Assembly (NCBI GenBank): GCA_003210315.1
Contig: QCVQ01000015.1
Span: 1 to 41,424, forward strand
DNA from: Synechococcus sp. AG-686-F08
GTDB taxonomy: Bacteria > Cyanobacteriota > Cyanobacteriia > PCC-6307 > Cyanobiaceae
Direction of reading: 5' to 3'
DNA length: 41,424 nt
In this document: piece by piece, positions 33,430 to 40,725 of the stretch
How the letters are laid out: each line of letters starts with the position of its first letter
Position numbering within the stretch: position 1 is the stretch's first letter
Position numbers and translations under genes: made by a program
Notes under the pieces: model-generated
The model's database searches: none
Seen by the model: the letters and a program-made list of their open reading frames with translations, nothing else
Told to the model about the DNA's origin: nothing

Positions 33430-34037
33430 CCTCCGCCATTCCCAACGCTGTCCATTTCTTTCAACAGAGTTGCGGTCGCTGGCGATCACAACGCAGTGTT
33501 CACCACCTCTTGCACCGGCGAGCTGAAGCGGGTGGATCGCTCATCGTTGTGGAAGATCTCGATCCGAATGACCCACGGCTGCAAACCCTGGCTGAACAAC
33601 ACGGCCAATCCCCGGGGAGCATTGCAGGAGGGAGCTTTGTGCGCTGGAGCGCCTCCATGGCGTGGGATCAAAACGGCGATGCCCATGACGGAGAAACAGT
33701 GTTTGGTCTGATCCCAGATGGGGAAGACGGACGCAGCGGCACCCTGCTTCGCGATTTGGGCTACGCCGAAAAAGCGCCGGCCACCTCCACCTTCCAAATG
33801 GATCAGCAGGACGGTCTCATTCTCTGCACCAGCTACGAAACCATGACCGTCTGGGAACGCTTCTGGTTCACCAGCCCCAATGTGAGGTTGCGATCCAGCA
33901 CGGTGGAAGGGCTTTCGAACAACGCATCCTTCTGCATGGAAACGCGCTTGAGCGAAGGAACCGAGGACATCACAGAGGCGCCAGCAGGGGCAAAGGATGA
34001 GTCATTGGAACCACTTTCAGCCCCATTCGGCTGGTGA
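33426..34037 (+). CDS. cpcS: CpcS/CpeS-type phycobiliprotein chromophore lyase
   Basis: The 203-residue protein contains HFFQQSCGRWRSQRSVHHLLHRRAEAG at the start and VWERFWFTSPNVRLRSSTV with FCMETRL near the end. These are the conserved CpcS/CpeS lipocalin-like landmarks (a SGxWxSQRxxHH entrance and ERFWFASPNLRLR). Such lyases attach phycocyanobilin or phycoerythrobilin to Cys of phycobiliproteins. The C-terminal ~25 residues are an acidic extension. It is translationally coupled to the hypothetical gene upstream. CpcS, CpcU and CpeS subtypes cannot be separated by eye. Confidence 0.9.
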   Translation: MTSAIPNAVHFFQQSCGRWRSQRSVHHLLHRRAEAGGSLIVVEDLDPNDPRLQTLAEQHGQSPGSIAGGSFVRWSASMAWDQNGDAHDGETVFGLIPDGEDGRSGTLLRDLGYAEKAPATSTFQMDQQDGLILCTSYETMTVWERFWFTSPNVRLRSSTVEGLSNNASFCMETRLSEGTEDITEAPAGAKDESLEPLSAPFGW

Positions 34038-34141
34038 GATCCCACGGCGGTAACTATTACGGACTGTGAGTGCTGACCTGCGAAGAACAGGTGCACCTGA
34101 CTCTTCTTATACGATCGCAAGCGAAGGATGTTGAAGATTGC

Positions 34142-34906
34142 GTGGCCATTCCTCTACTGCAGTACGCACCGATAACCCAAAATTCAAGGGTGGCGGCACT
34201 GCGGGTCGCATCCGAAGAGGTGCCACGGGCGTATTCCATGGACATCGCCATGGATGCCGACAATCTGAAAACCGTGATTGAAGGCGCCTACAGGCAGATT
34301 TATTTCCACGCCTTCAAGTCAGATCGGGACGTAAACCTCGAATCCCAGCTGCGAGACGGTCAGATCACTGTCCGCGATTTCATTCGTGGGCTCTGTCTCT
34401 CCGACACCTTCAAGAGAAGCTTTTATGGCATGAACAGCAACTACAAGGTGGTTCGCCATCTCGTAGAAAAGCTTCTGGGTCGCAAAACAAGCGGCAAATC
34501 AGAGGAAATCGCCTGGTCCATTCTGATTGCAACGAAGGGCGTAACCGGGATGGTGGACGCGCTGCTCGACAGCGAGGAATACCTTGACGCTTTTGGATAC
34601 GACACTGTTCCCTACCAGCGCAACAGGGTTCTTCCCGGAAGGGATCTGGGAGATACACCTTTCAACATCACAAGCCCTCGTTACGACGAGTACTACCGCG
34701 GAATCCTTGGTTTCCCTCGGTTTGTCTACACAAACTCCGTCAAAGCCAAGGCCATTCCAGAGAGAGCCAAAATCAAGCGTGGAGGTTTCCCAGAGGACTA
34801 CCTTCCTTGGGTTCGTGGCCTTGCGAATACAAGTGGCGTTGCACCCAGTGGGAGCGCAGATATGGACTACCTCTCCAAGGTTCCCTATCGCAGCATCGGT
34901 CGCTGA
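34142..34906 (+). CDS. cpcG: Phycobilisome rod-core linker polypeptide
   Basis: GTG at 34142 gives MAIPLLQYAPITQNSRVAALRV, the standard CpcG opening; the longer frame upstream is not supported. The 254 residues carry the PBS_linker_poly domain (~20-170: IEGAYRQIYFHAFKSDRDVNLESQLRDGQITVRDFIRGLCLSDTFKRSFY, KLLGRKTSGKSEEIAWSILIATKG, DSEEYLDAFGYDTVPYQRNR). The C-terminus SKVPYRSIGR lacks a hydrophobic tail, so it is of the phycobilisome-bound type that links rods to the allophycocyanin core. It is 104 bp after cpcS and followed by a terminator. Confidence 0.96.
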   Translation: MAIPLLQYAPITQNSRVAALRVASEEVPRAYSMDIAMDADNLKTVIEGAYRQIYFHAFKSDRDVNLESQLRDGQITVRDFIRGLCLSDTFKRSFYGMNSNYKVVRHLVEKLLGRKTSGKSEEIAWSILIATKGVTGMVDALLDSEEYLDAFGYDTVPYQRNRVLPGRDLGDTPFNITSPRYDEYYRGILGFPRFVYTNSVKAKAIPERAKIKRGGFPEDYLPWVRGLANTSGVAPSGSADMDYLSKVPYRSIGR

Positions 34907-34933
34907 ACCACAGGAAAATACGGCAAAAGTCGA

Positions 34934-34958
34934 GGGGGCCAAGAGGCCCCCTTTTTTT
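34934..34958 (+). terminator. Intrinsic terminator after cpcG
   Basis: GGGGGCC (34934-34940), loop AAGA, GGCCCCC (34945-34951), then seven T (34952-34958). This is a textbook Rho-independent terminator 28 bp after the cpcG stop. Confidence 0.93.
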
Positions 34959-35101
34959 GTGTGTCCAACTCTTGGGAGCAACCAACTGAGGCCATCAAGG
35001 CGACGGTCTGGAGTCAGAAGATGCTGACCACAGCAGTGAAAGATGTCTGAAAAATGGAAGTTGGCTGCAAACTGATCCCGAAGAAACTCGGTTGGTTGTC
35101 C

Positions 35102-36187
35102 GTGACGCAAGCCCTCTCATCTCTAGCTCGCCTGACGCTGCGTCAGCTCCGCCAGATGGCAAGTGATCTGGGGGTAACCCTCTACAGCCGTAAGAGCAAA
35201 GAGGACCTTGTAAGCGCTATCGCAGAGCGCCAAGATCGTCGTGATGGCGATCGCGAAGCCATGGAGGCAGAACTCCATTCTCCCTCCACGTCGGAGGCAT
35301 CGACCCGCGTCGTTTTCCTGCCCAGAGACCCACAGTGGGCTTACGTTTTTTGGGAAATATCCGATAGCGATCGACGGCAAGCTCAATCTGAAGGAGCGGC
35401 CTTCCTGTGCCTGCGCCTCGCCGATGTAACCGGACTCGAAAACGGCTCATCCCACCCCCACACCCTTCAGGAAGTACCTGTTGATAGCCACAGCACTGAG
35501 TGGTATCTCCCTGTCCCCCTTTGCGACCGCGATTACCGGGTTGAGCTTGGATATAAGACAGAGAGCAAGTGGATCTCCCTGGCCTTCTCCTCCGTGGCAA
35601 GGGTCCCAGCACTCCATCCAAGCGATCAGATCCTTGATCAGTTTGTTCCCTTCAGCCTGGAAGCGACACCCACTGCTGCTCCCGTCCAGCCAATGTCCAT
35701 GCCTGGGCCTAATCCAGAACCAACCGACAGCAAACTGCACGAGCGTCTTTACCAAAGCGCTACGACCCACTTCCGCAGTCGCCGCGTTGGCTCTGAGATC
35801 CTTCATGAAAGCGATTCGATGGGTTCCGACCAACGTGGACTCAACGATTCAGGCGTCGGTCTATGGGCAAGCGGACGCAATGAATCTGGACTCGGTGGTG
35901 TGGCTCCACGACAGCGTTCGTTCTGGCTGGTTGCCGACGCTGAGCTGATCGTTTATGGCGCGACAGATCCTTCTGCACGCCTCACCATTGGCAAAGAAGA
36001 TGTGCCGCTATCAAACGATGGCACCTTCCGCATTCAAGTCCCATTCCGGGATGGTGAGCAGGTGTACGCCATTGAAGCCACAGCCGCAGATGGCGAACAG
36101 AAGCGCAACATCACCCTCAATTTCGAGCGTGTAACACCGGAAGACAACAGCAATCCCGCCAGCGAAGCTCGCGCTGAGTGGTTCTGA
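35102..36187 (+). CDS. DUF4912 protein with an N-terminal SAP/Rho-N-like segment
   Basis: GTG at 35102 (MTQALSSLARLTLRQLRQMASDLG) is preferred; the longer frame has no good start. Residues about 1-45 (TLRQLRQMASDLGVTLYSRKSKEDLVSAIAERQ) look like a SAP/Rho-N nucleic-acid-binding helix pair. DUF4912 follows (about 65-200: FLPRDPQWAYVFWEISDSDRR; WYLPVPLCDRDYRVELGY; ISLAFSSVARVP). A second region at about 280-345 (SFWLVADAELIVYGATDPSARLTI) with YAIEATAADGEQKRNITL looks like a repeat of the fold. Function is unknown. The mixture of a DNA/RNA-binding head and a domain of unknown role is notable. Confidence 0.8.
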   Translation: MTQALSSLARLTLRQLRQMASDLGVTLYSRKSKEDLVSAIAERQDRRDGDREAMEAELHSPSTSEASTRVVFLPRDPQWAYVFWEISDSDRRQAQSEGAAFLCLRLADVTGLENGSSHPHTLQEVPVDSHSTEWYLPVPLCDRDYRVELGYKTESKWISLAFSSVARVPALHPSDQILDQFVPFSLEATPTAAPVQPMSMPGPNPEPTDSKLHERLYQSATTHFRSRRVGSEILHESDSMGSDQRGLNDSGVGLWASGRNESGLGGVAPRQRSFWLVADAELIVYGATDPSARLTIGKEDVPLSNDGTFRIQVPFRDGEQVYAIEATAADGEQKRNITLNFERVTPEDNSNPASEARAEWF

Positions 36188-36201
36188 TTCTGAACTCCTC
36201 A

Positions 36202-36372
36202 ATGTTGCGTTGGTTTGTTGCGATCACTCCCCTGGCAGGCGCCATGGCCTTTCCAATCCTGGTGCCGATCACCATGGCAAAAGTGAGTATCGGCGCAGGT
36301 GTTGGTGTTGCTCTTGTTCTGAGCACTCTTTGGTTTGTCGCCATGTTGCGGACATCTGAGATGCCGCACTGA
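36202..36372 (+). CDS. Small two-helix membrane protein, 56 aa
   Basis: The ATG at 36202 gives MLRWFVAITPLAGAMAFPIL, followed by VPITMAKVSIGAGVGVALVL and STLWFVAMLRTSEMPH. Two transmembrane segments fill the protein. It follows the DUF4912 gene by 14 bp. No family recognised; gene-like start context and short spacing support it. Confidence 0.6.
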   Translation: MLRWFVAITPLAGAMAFPILVPITMAKVSIGAGVGVALVLSTLWFVAMLRTSEMPH

Positions 36373-36408
36373 GGGTGGAACTCTCAGACTGAGCAACGCT
36401 TATTCCAT

Positions 36409-37836
36409 GTGAAGCGAAAACAACAAAGGCTGCCTGCGAGGGGCTGGCTTGCGACTGGGCTGCTTGGCCTATTCGCGAGCAGTTGCAGCCAAGCGGGTGT
36501 TGTGCTCGGTCAGATGCCAATTGACCTGACCTTGCCAAATGGAATCGAAGTGGGTTTCAACCACCGCACAGGTGATCGCTATCGAAGCCCGTTGAGTGGA
36601 GATTGGCGGAATGGCGACAATCTCGAACAGATGCTGATCGATGCGATTCAGTCTGCTGAAAAAGAGATTTTGGTAGCGGTTCAAGAACTATCTCTGCCTC
36701 GCATCGCCAAGAGTCTTGTTGCCGCCTCACAACGAGGCGTGAACGTGAACGTGATTCTTGAAAACAACTACAGCACCCCCTGGAGCCAGCAGCATGAGCT
36801 CGATCTCAGTCGTCATGGGCGCCAAAGACTCAAGCGCTTAAAAGTATTAGCCGATCGAGATCAAAATGGTGTTGTGAGTTCAGAAGAAGAACGAGAGAGC
36901 GATGCCCTACTCATCCTTCAGAACGGACAGATTGCTTGGATTGATGACACCGAAGACGGCAGCAAAGGCAGCGGACTGATGCACCACAAGTTTGTGGTCA
37001 TCGATGGTGAACGCGTGATCACTGGCAGCGCCAACTTCACAAACTCCGGAATCCATGGTGATGCTGGAGCCACGCAAACCCGCGGCAACGTGAATCATCT
37101 AATCAGCATTCAAGATTCATCTTTAGCCACAGTATTTCAGGAAGAGTTTGCACAGATGTGGGGTGATGGCCCTGGCGGAGCAAACGACAGCCGCTTTGGA
37201 CGCAACAAAACAGCCAAGCCTCTACAGACCATCAAGGCGGGCACGGCGAACATCAGCGTGCTGTTTCCACCCCACGCCAAATCACATCAAGGCCATGGCC
37301 TTGATGTGATTGAAGATCAACTTGGAAGCGCAAAAAAAACGATTGACCTTGCCTTATTCGTGTTCTCTGCGCAGCAGCTCACCAACAAACTTGCAAAACA
37401 GATCTCTGCTGGAATACAGCTTCGACTGCTTGCTGACCCTGGATTCGCAAGCCGATCCTTTTCAGAAGTGCTGGATCTCCTCGGCCTCGCCCTACCCGAT
37501 CGCTTCTGCAAATTAGAGGCTGGCAATCAACCCTTAGCCAAACCACTCAAGGGAATCGGCACCCCCCGCCTCGCCCGTGGCGACAAGCTGCACCACAAGT
37601 TCGCCGTGATCGACAACAAAAAAGTGATTACTGGTTCATTCAATTGGAGCCCCGCCGCCGCTCACACCAACGATGAAACCTTGCTGGTCATTGAGTCACC
37701 ACAACTTGCAGCACATTTCACCCGCGAGATGGATCGAATGTGGAGAGGAGCTGAACTGGGGATCACACCACGAATCAAACGCAAGCTGGATCTGCAGCAA
37801 GCCAAGTGCGAAAATGGGGTTGATTGGCTGGAGTAG
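36409..37836 (+). CDS. Exported phospholipase-D-superfamily protein with two HKD motifs and an EF-hand-like loop
   Basis: A GTG start gives 475 residues. The N-terminus (MKRKQQRLPARGWLATGLLGLF) then FASSCSQAG is a signal peptide, possibly with a weak lipobox. HKD1 is MHHKFVVIDGERVITGSANF near residue 192, HKD2 is LHHKFAVIDNKKVITGSFNW near residue 395. A canonical-looking EF-hand loop lies at D149-E160 (DRDQNGVVSSEE; D1, D3, N5, S9, E12). The PLD superfamily includes phospholipases, nucleases and cardiolipin-synthase-like enzymes; with an export signal and a two-HKD layout it could be a secreted nuclease or phospholipase. Its C-terminal ~95 residues are repeated twice downstream. Confidence 0.88.
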   Translation: MKRKQQRLPARGWLATGLLGLFASSCSQAGVVLGQMPIDLTLPNGIEVGFNHRTGDRYRSPLSGDWRNGDNLEQMLIDAIQSAEKEILVAVQELSLPRIAKSLVAASQRGVNVNVILENNYSTPWSQQHELDLSRHGRQRLKRLKVLADRDQNGVVSSEEERESDALLILQNGQIAWIDDTEDGSKGSGLMHHKFVVIDGERVITGSANFTNSGIHGDAGATQTRGNVNHLISIQDSSLATVFQEEFAQMWGDGPGGANDSRFGRNKTAKPLQTIKAGTANISVLFPPHAKSHQGHGLDVIEDQLGSAKKTIDLALFVFSAQQLTNKLAKQISAGIQLRLLADPGFASRSFSEVLDLLGLALPDRFCKLEAGNQPLAKPLKGIGTPRLARGDKLHHKFAVIDNKKVITGSFNWSPAAAHTNDETLLVIESPQLAAHFTREMDRMWRGAELGITPRIKRKLDLQQAKCENGVDWLE

Positions 37837-37878
37837 AGATCTCAATGCCAAGATTGCCAATGAGTGTGACTCGCCAAA

Positions 37879-38223
37879 ATGATGAATAAGATTCTCACCA
37901 GCTTGATAGCTGCAGGATCATTAACACTCTTCGCTGCAGCTGCAAATGCAGATGGAGAGACGTGGTGCAAAGTTGGAGACCCTAACGACACCTACGTCAA
38001 CAAGAGATACCCTGCAAATGGAAGAGTTACTGGCTCATTAACCAATGGAAGCGATATCTGGGTTGATCCAAACGAGACAAAAACTGACAACAAAGGGCGG
38101 CGATGGGCTGCTGTATTCCGAAACGACAAAAGCGGCAATTACGACTATGTATTAGCAAGATTCACTTACAACTGTTGTACTGGACAGGGAAGAAGCTGTA
38201 TCCCTATACAACTAGACAATTAG
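37879..38223 (+). CDS. Small secreted cysteine-containing protein with SH3-like pattern
   Basis: The 114-residue protein starts MMNKILTSLIAAGSLTLFAA, a signal peptide ending at ANA-DGETW. The mature ~90 residues have WCKVGDPNDTYVNKRYPANGRVTGSLTNGSDIWVDPNETKTDNKGRRWAAVF. This resembles a bacterial SH3-type fold (a ...NGRVxGSLxNGxxVWV...GRxWAxVF pattern). The C-terminus carries the Cys-rich YNCCTGQGRSCIPIQLDN. It lies 42 bp after the PLD gene on the same strand and could be co-expressed. Not in a family I can name. Confidence 0.7.
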   Translation: MMNKILTSLIAAGSLTLFAAAANADGETWCKVGDPNDTYVNKRYPANGRVTGSLTNGSDIWVDPNETKTDNKGRRWAAVFRNDKSGNYDYVLARFTYNCCTGQGRSCIPIQLDN

Positions 38224-38233
38224 AAATTGCACT

Positions 38234-38707
38234 TTAGGACGACTTAAGAATTGGTTGCGAAACCCTACGCAACCGAGCAAACCCCAACCCAATCCTCTTG
38301 CTCTTTCCACCATTGCTCACTCCAGTCAATGGTGGATGCCATAGGTCACATACACATAAAACAGCCCAGGTGGGTTTCATTTTGCGGAGAGCGGCGGCGA
38401 TAGCCGTGGCAGGCGGGATTGACCTTAGAGAATCGAGCAAATCCTGGTCTCGACCCTCAACCAATGGTCTGTATCGATTCAGAGACAGGTCCAAATCTCC
38501 CTGTTGGGCATCCCGCCAGATCTCAGCGCAGATGGCTTGCCCCCTGGCTTGGGCGACTGGATCATCCCAACTCCCAAGGCGGTTGATGAAATGATCCCGC
38601 CCATCCAGCCTCAACCTGACTTGGAGAGCACCGTTGTTGTCTCTCACACTCGGCGGCTTCTTCAACATCCCTCTCCCTTGCATGGGATTCGGGCTTAGGG
38701 CTGACAC
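38234..38707 (-). pseudogene. Integrase N-terminal (arm-binding) fragment, copy 1
   Basis: The 157-codon frame starts at GTG 38707. Residues about 20-65 (VRDNNGALQVRLRLDGRDHFINRLGSWDDPVAQARGQAICAEIWRDAQQGDLDLSLNRYRP) look like the Arm-DNA-binding N-terminal domain of tyrosine recombinases (NGxxQxRxxxDGRxxxxxLG...A...A..I..DI..G.FD.SL.RY). The rest of the frame does not resemble the core or catalytic domains, so the gene is truncated and its C-terminal part is likely read-through. A second, shorter copy lies at 40045. Not expected to be active. Confidence 0.6.
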
Positions 38708-39153
38708 CCCTCAAAAGCCAAGCCAGATCCAATAACCCAGTAGCCCTTCGTAGCCATAGGGCATCTCAACACGAGATCCAGTGCCCTTTTGGCTTGGGTT
38801 CTGGCTTGTGGACTCAGGAGAAACCTGAACATCCCTGAGTGATTCCTTCAAACCCAACGCAACAACAAGGCATCGACTCCCCACGCCTCACGCGCGGTGA
38901 CAAGCTCCACCACAAGTTCGCCGTGATCGACAACAAAACGGTGATCACAGGATCCTTCAATTGGAGCCCCTCTGCCGCCCACACCAACGATGAGACCTTG
39001 CTGGTCATTGAGTCACCTCAAGTCGCAGCACATATCACCCAAGAGATGGATCGAATGTGGCATGGTGCTGAACTGGGGATCACGCCACGAATACAGCACA
39101 AGCTGGATCGCCACCATGCAAAGTGCAGGGGAGAGTGGGTAGAAACAGAATAA
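38490..39153. repeat. Duplicated module, copy B (integrase-N fragment plus PLD-C fragment)
   Basis: Base-by-base comparison by eye shows that 38490-39153 and 40031-40668 share the same order: CCCGCCAGATCTCAGCGCAG (38512 and 40051), the integrase fragment, the spacer GGCTGACACCCCTCAAAAGCC, the GATTCCTTCAAA block and the PLD fragment. Identity is high over the integrase part and lower over the PLD part. Coordinates are approximate. Copy A is the 3' part of the intact PLD gene (from about 37551) without the integrase. Confidence 0.7.
38839..39153 (+). pseudogene. C-terminal fragment of the PLD gene, copy 2
   Basis: The frame encodes about 104 residues from a GTG. It matches the last ~95 residues of the PLD protein closely (GDKLHHKFAVIDNKTVITGSFNWSPSAAHTNDETLLVIESPQVAAH). 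The HKD (HHKFAVID) is intact. No N-terminal domain, signal peptide or first HKD is present, so the piece cannot be a full enzyme. It starts at the same breakpoint as copy 3. Confidence 0.8.
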
Positions 39154-39318
39154 CAATAGATAAACTTAAAGAGGACAAAATCAGTAACTTTAATCCCAAC
39201 ATTATCAAAATCCAGTTTGTGATATCAACTACAACCTTATGCAAAAGCAACCATTATTCAGAGATTTAGCAATATCCTCAAAAGCTTAATCTCTCCACAG
39301 AGAAGCGAAATGCACAGC

Positions 39319-39972
39319 TCAGTCAAATAATTTGTTACAAAATAAACCGCAAGGAAGTCGGAAAAGCCTACTTTGAGAAGCCGCAGTCTTAGAGATTGCA
39401 CCCCAATGTTCCATTTTATCTGTGCCAAACGTCAATGACAACAACACCGAGGGAGACTCTGCTGATCCTAAATCAGTACTGTGCACAAACCCAGAGCCAA
39501 AAACTATAGCGCTATCTGCACGATACGAATATTTTTTTATGGAACCATGTAAATCGCGATACGCTAAACCTGGAGAATCCTCAGACTGGAGCAATGGCGC
39601 AATCAAAGTAAATGCATTATTATCGCATCCGTCTAACCAGTCTAAATGAAAATTATATTCAGTGCACCTAGAACGCCTCACAAAGAAGCCACAATAAAGA
39701 ACTAAATTCACTTCGTAATCAACAATGGTCGAAAAAGCCTTCGCTAAACCCAAGCGTTCGAAACAATCAAGAAATACTTTGTAACTCCTGAAAGAATCAT
39801 TCGAGATCCATTCAATATCACTACTCCAACCAGGCGACATAGTGCAATAATCTGGCTTATCCAATTCAGGAAGCAACACGGCTGCCATTGCAGGATCAAA
39901 AGGAATCTCTAAAACATTAGGAGCAGACAACTGACTATTGACAAATAGTTTACCCACCACCAACAATTTCAT
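39319..39972 (-). CDS. 2OG-Fe(II) oxygenase-like protein of unknown family
   Basis: The ATG at 39972 (or GTG 39981) opens a 217-residue protein. The middle holds YNFHLDWLDGCDNN (HxD metal-type motif), the later part SAIVFGSGFVHSTDLGSAESPSVLLSLTFGTD (distal His and a terminal strand), in the order expected for a jelly-roll Fe(II)/2OG dioxygenase. A clear Arg for 2OG is not seen after the distal His (SVLLSLTF instead), so it could be a divergent or non-canonical member. It is strongly A+T-rich and lies alone between the two modules, reading the other way. No closer family recognised. Confidence 0.6.
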   Translation of the reverse strand: MKLLVVGKLFVNSQLSAPNVLEIPFDPAMAAVLLPELDKPDYCTMSPGWSSDIEWISNDSFRSYKVFLDCFERLGLAKAFSTIVDYEVNLVLYCGFFVRRSRCTEYNFHLDWLDGCDNNAFTLIAPLLQSEDSPGLAYRDLHGSIKKYSYRADSAIVFGSGFVHSTDLGSAESPSVLLSLTFGTDKMEHWGAISKTAASQSRLFRLPCGLFCNKLFD

Positions 39973-40044
39973 AATAACCACATTTTAACAGATAGTTGGT
40001 GGCGGTAACAGAAAACATATTCGTAACAATTCCAAATCCCCCTG

Positions 40045-40248
40045 CTAAGCATCCCGCCAGATCTCAGCGCAGTTGACTTGCCCCCAGGCTTGGGCAACTG
40101 GATCATCCCAACGCTTAAGCCGATTGATGAAATGGTCCCGCCCATCCAACCTCAACCTGACTTGGAGAGCACCGTTGTTGTCCCTCACCTTTGGTTCCTT
40201 CTTCAACTTCCCTCTCCCTTGAATGGGATTCGGGCTTAGGGCTGACAC
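40045..40248 (-). pseudogene. Integrase N-terminal fragment, copy 2 (nonsense-truncated)
   Basis: The 67-codon frame matches copy 1 for almost all residues (VRDNNGALQVRLRLDGRDHF, then NRLKRWDDPVAQAWGQ). Where copy 1 has GAT GCC CAA CAG GGA GAT (DAQQGD), this copy has GAT GCT TAG CAG GGG GAT, a stop inside the frame. Homology continues a few codons past the stop. Dead remnant. Confidence 0.65.
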
Positions 40249-40386
40249 CCCTCAAAAGCCAAGCCAGATCAGCAGATCCAGTAGCTCTTCTTAGCCGTGG
40301 GGCGTCTCAACGCGAGATCCAGTTCTGGCTTATGGCGGCAGGAGAGTCCTGAGCGTTGGTGAACGATTCCTTCAAAACGATCGGAA

Positions 40387-40668
40387 GTGCAGGGCATCGG
40401 CACTCCCCGCCTCGCCCCAGGCGACAAGCTCAACCACAAGTTCGCCGGGATCGACAACAAAAAAGTAATCACAGGCAGCTTCATCTGGTCGCCCGCAGGC
40501 TCCCACACCAAAGACGAAAACCTGCTTATGATTCACTCACCCCAACTCGCCAAACAATTCACCCGAGAGATGGATCGGATAAGAGATTGCGCTGAGCGGG
40601 GGGTCTCCGCTCGAATGCGCAGCAAGCTCAAAAGGCAGACAAGAAAATACGGGAGGGGAGTGGATTGA
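40387..40668 (+). pseudogene. C-terminal fragment of the PLD gene, copy 3 (catalytic His lost)
   Basis: The 93-residue frame opens VQGIGTPRLAPGDKLNHKFAGID and continues KKVITGSFIWSPAGSHTKDENLLMIHSPQLAKQFTREMDR. The first His of the HKD is Asn (LNHKF for LHHKF), so the motif would not be catalytic. The last 30 residues diverge. It begins at the same point as copy 2. Remnant. Confidence 0.75.
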
Positions 40669-40725
40669 GCCAATTTGGGAATGACTCAAGAGATGAGTTA
40701 AAATGAGTAAAATTCTAAGCGGAAG

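Larger units (their letters stand above)
40031..40668. repeat. Duplicated module, copy C (integrase-N fragment plus PLD-C fragment)
   Basis: Counterpart of the module at 38490-39153, with the same order and orientation. It is more eroded: the integrase part is interrupted by a stop and the PLD part has lost a catalytic His. The spacer between the halves is shorter (138 versus 131 bp between frames, with small indels). Limits are by eye. Confidence 0.65.
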
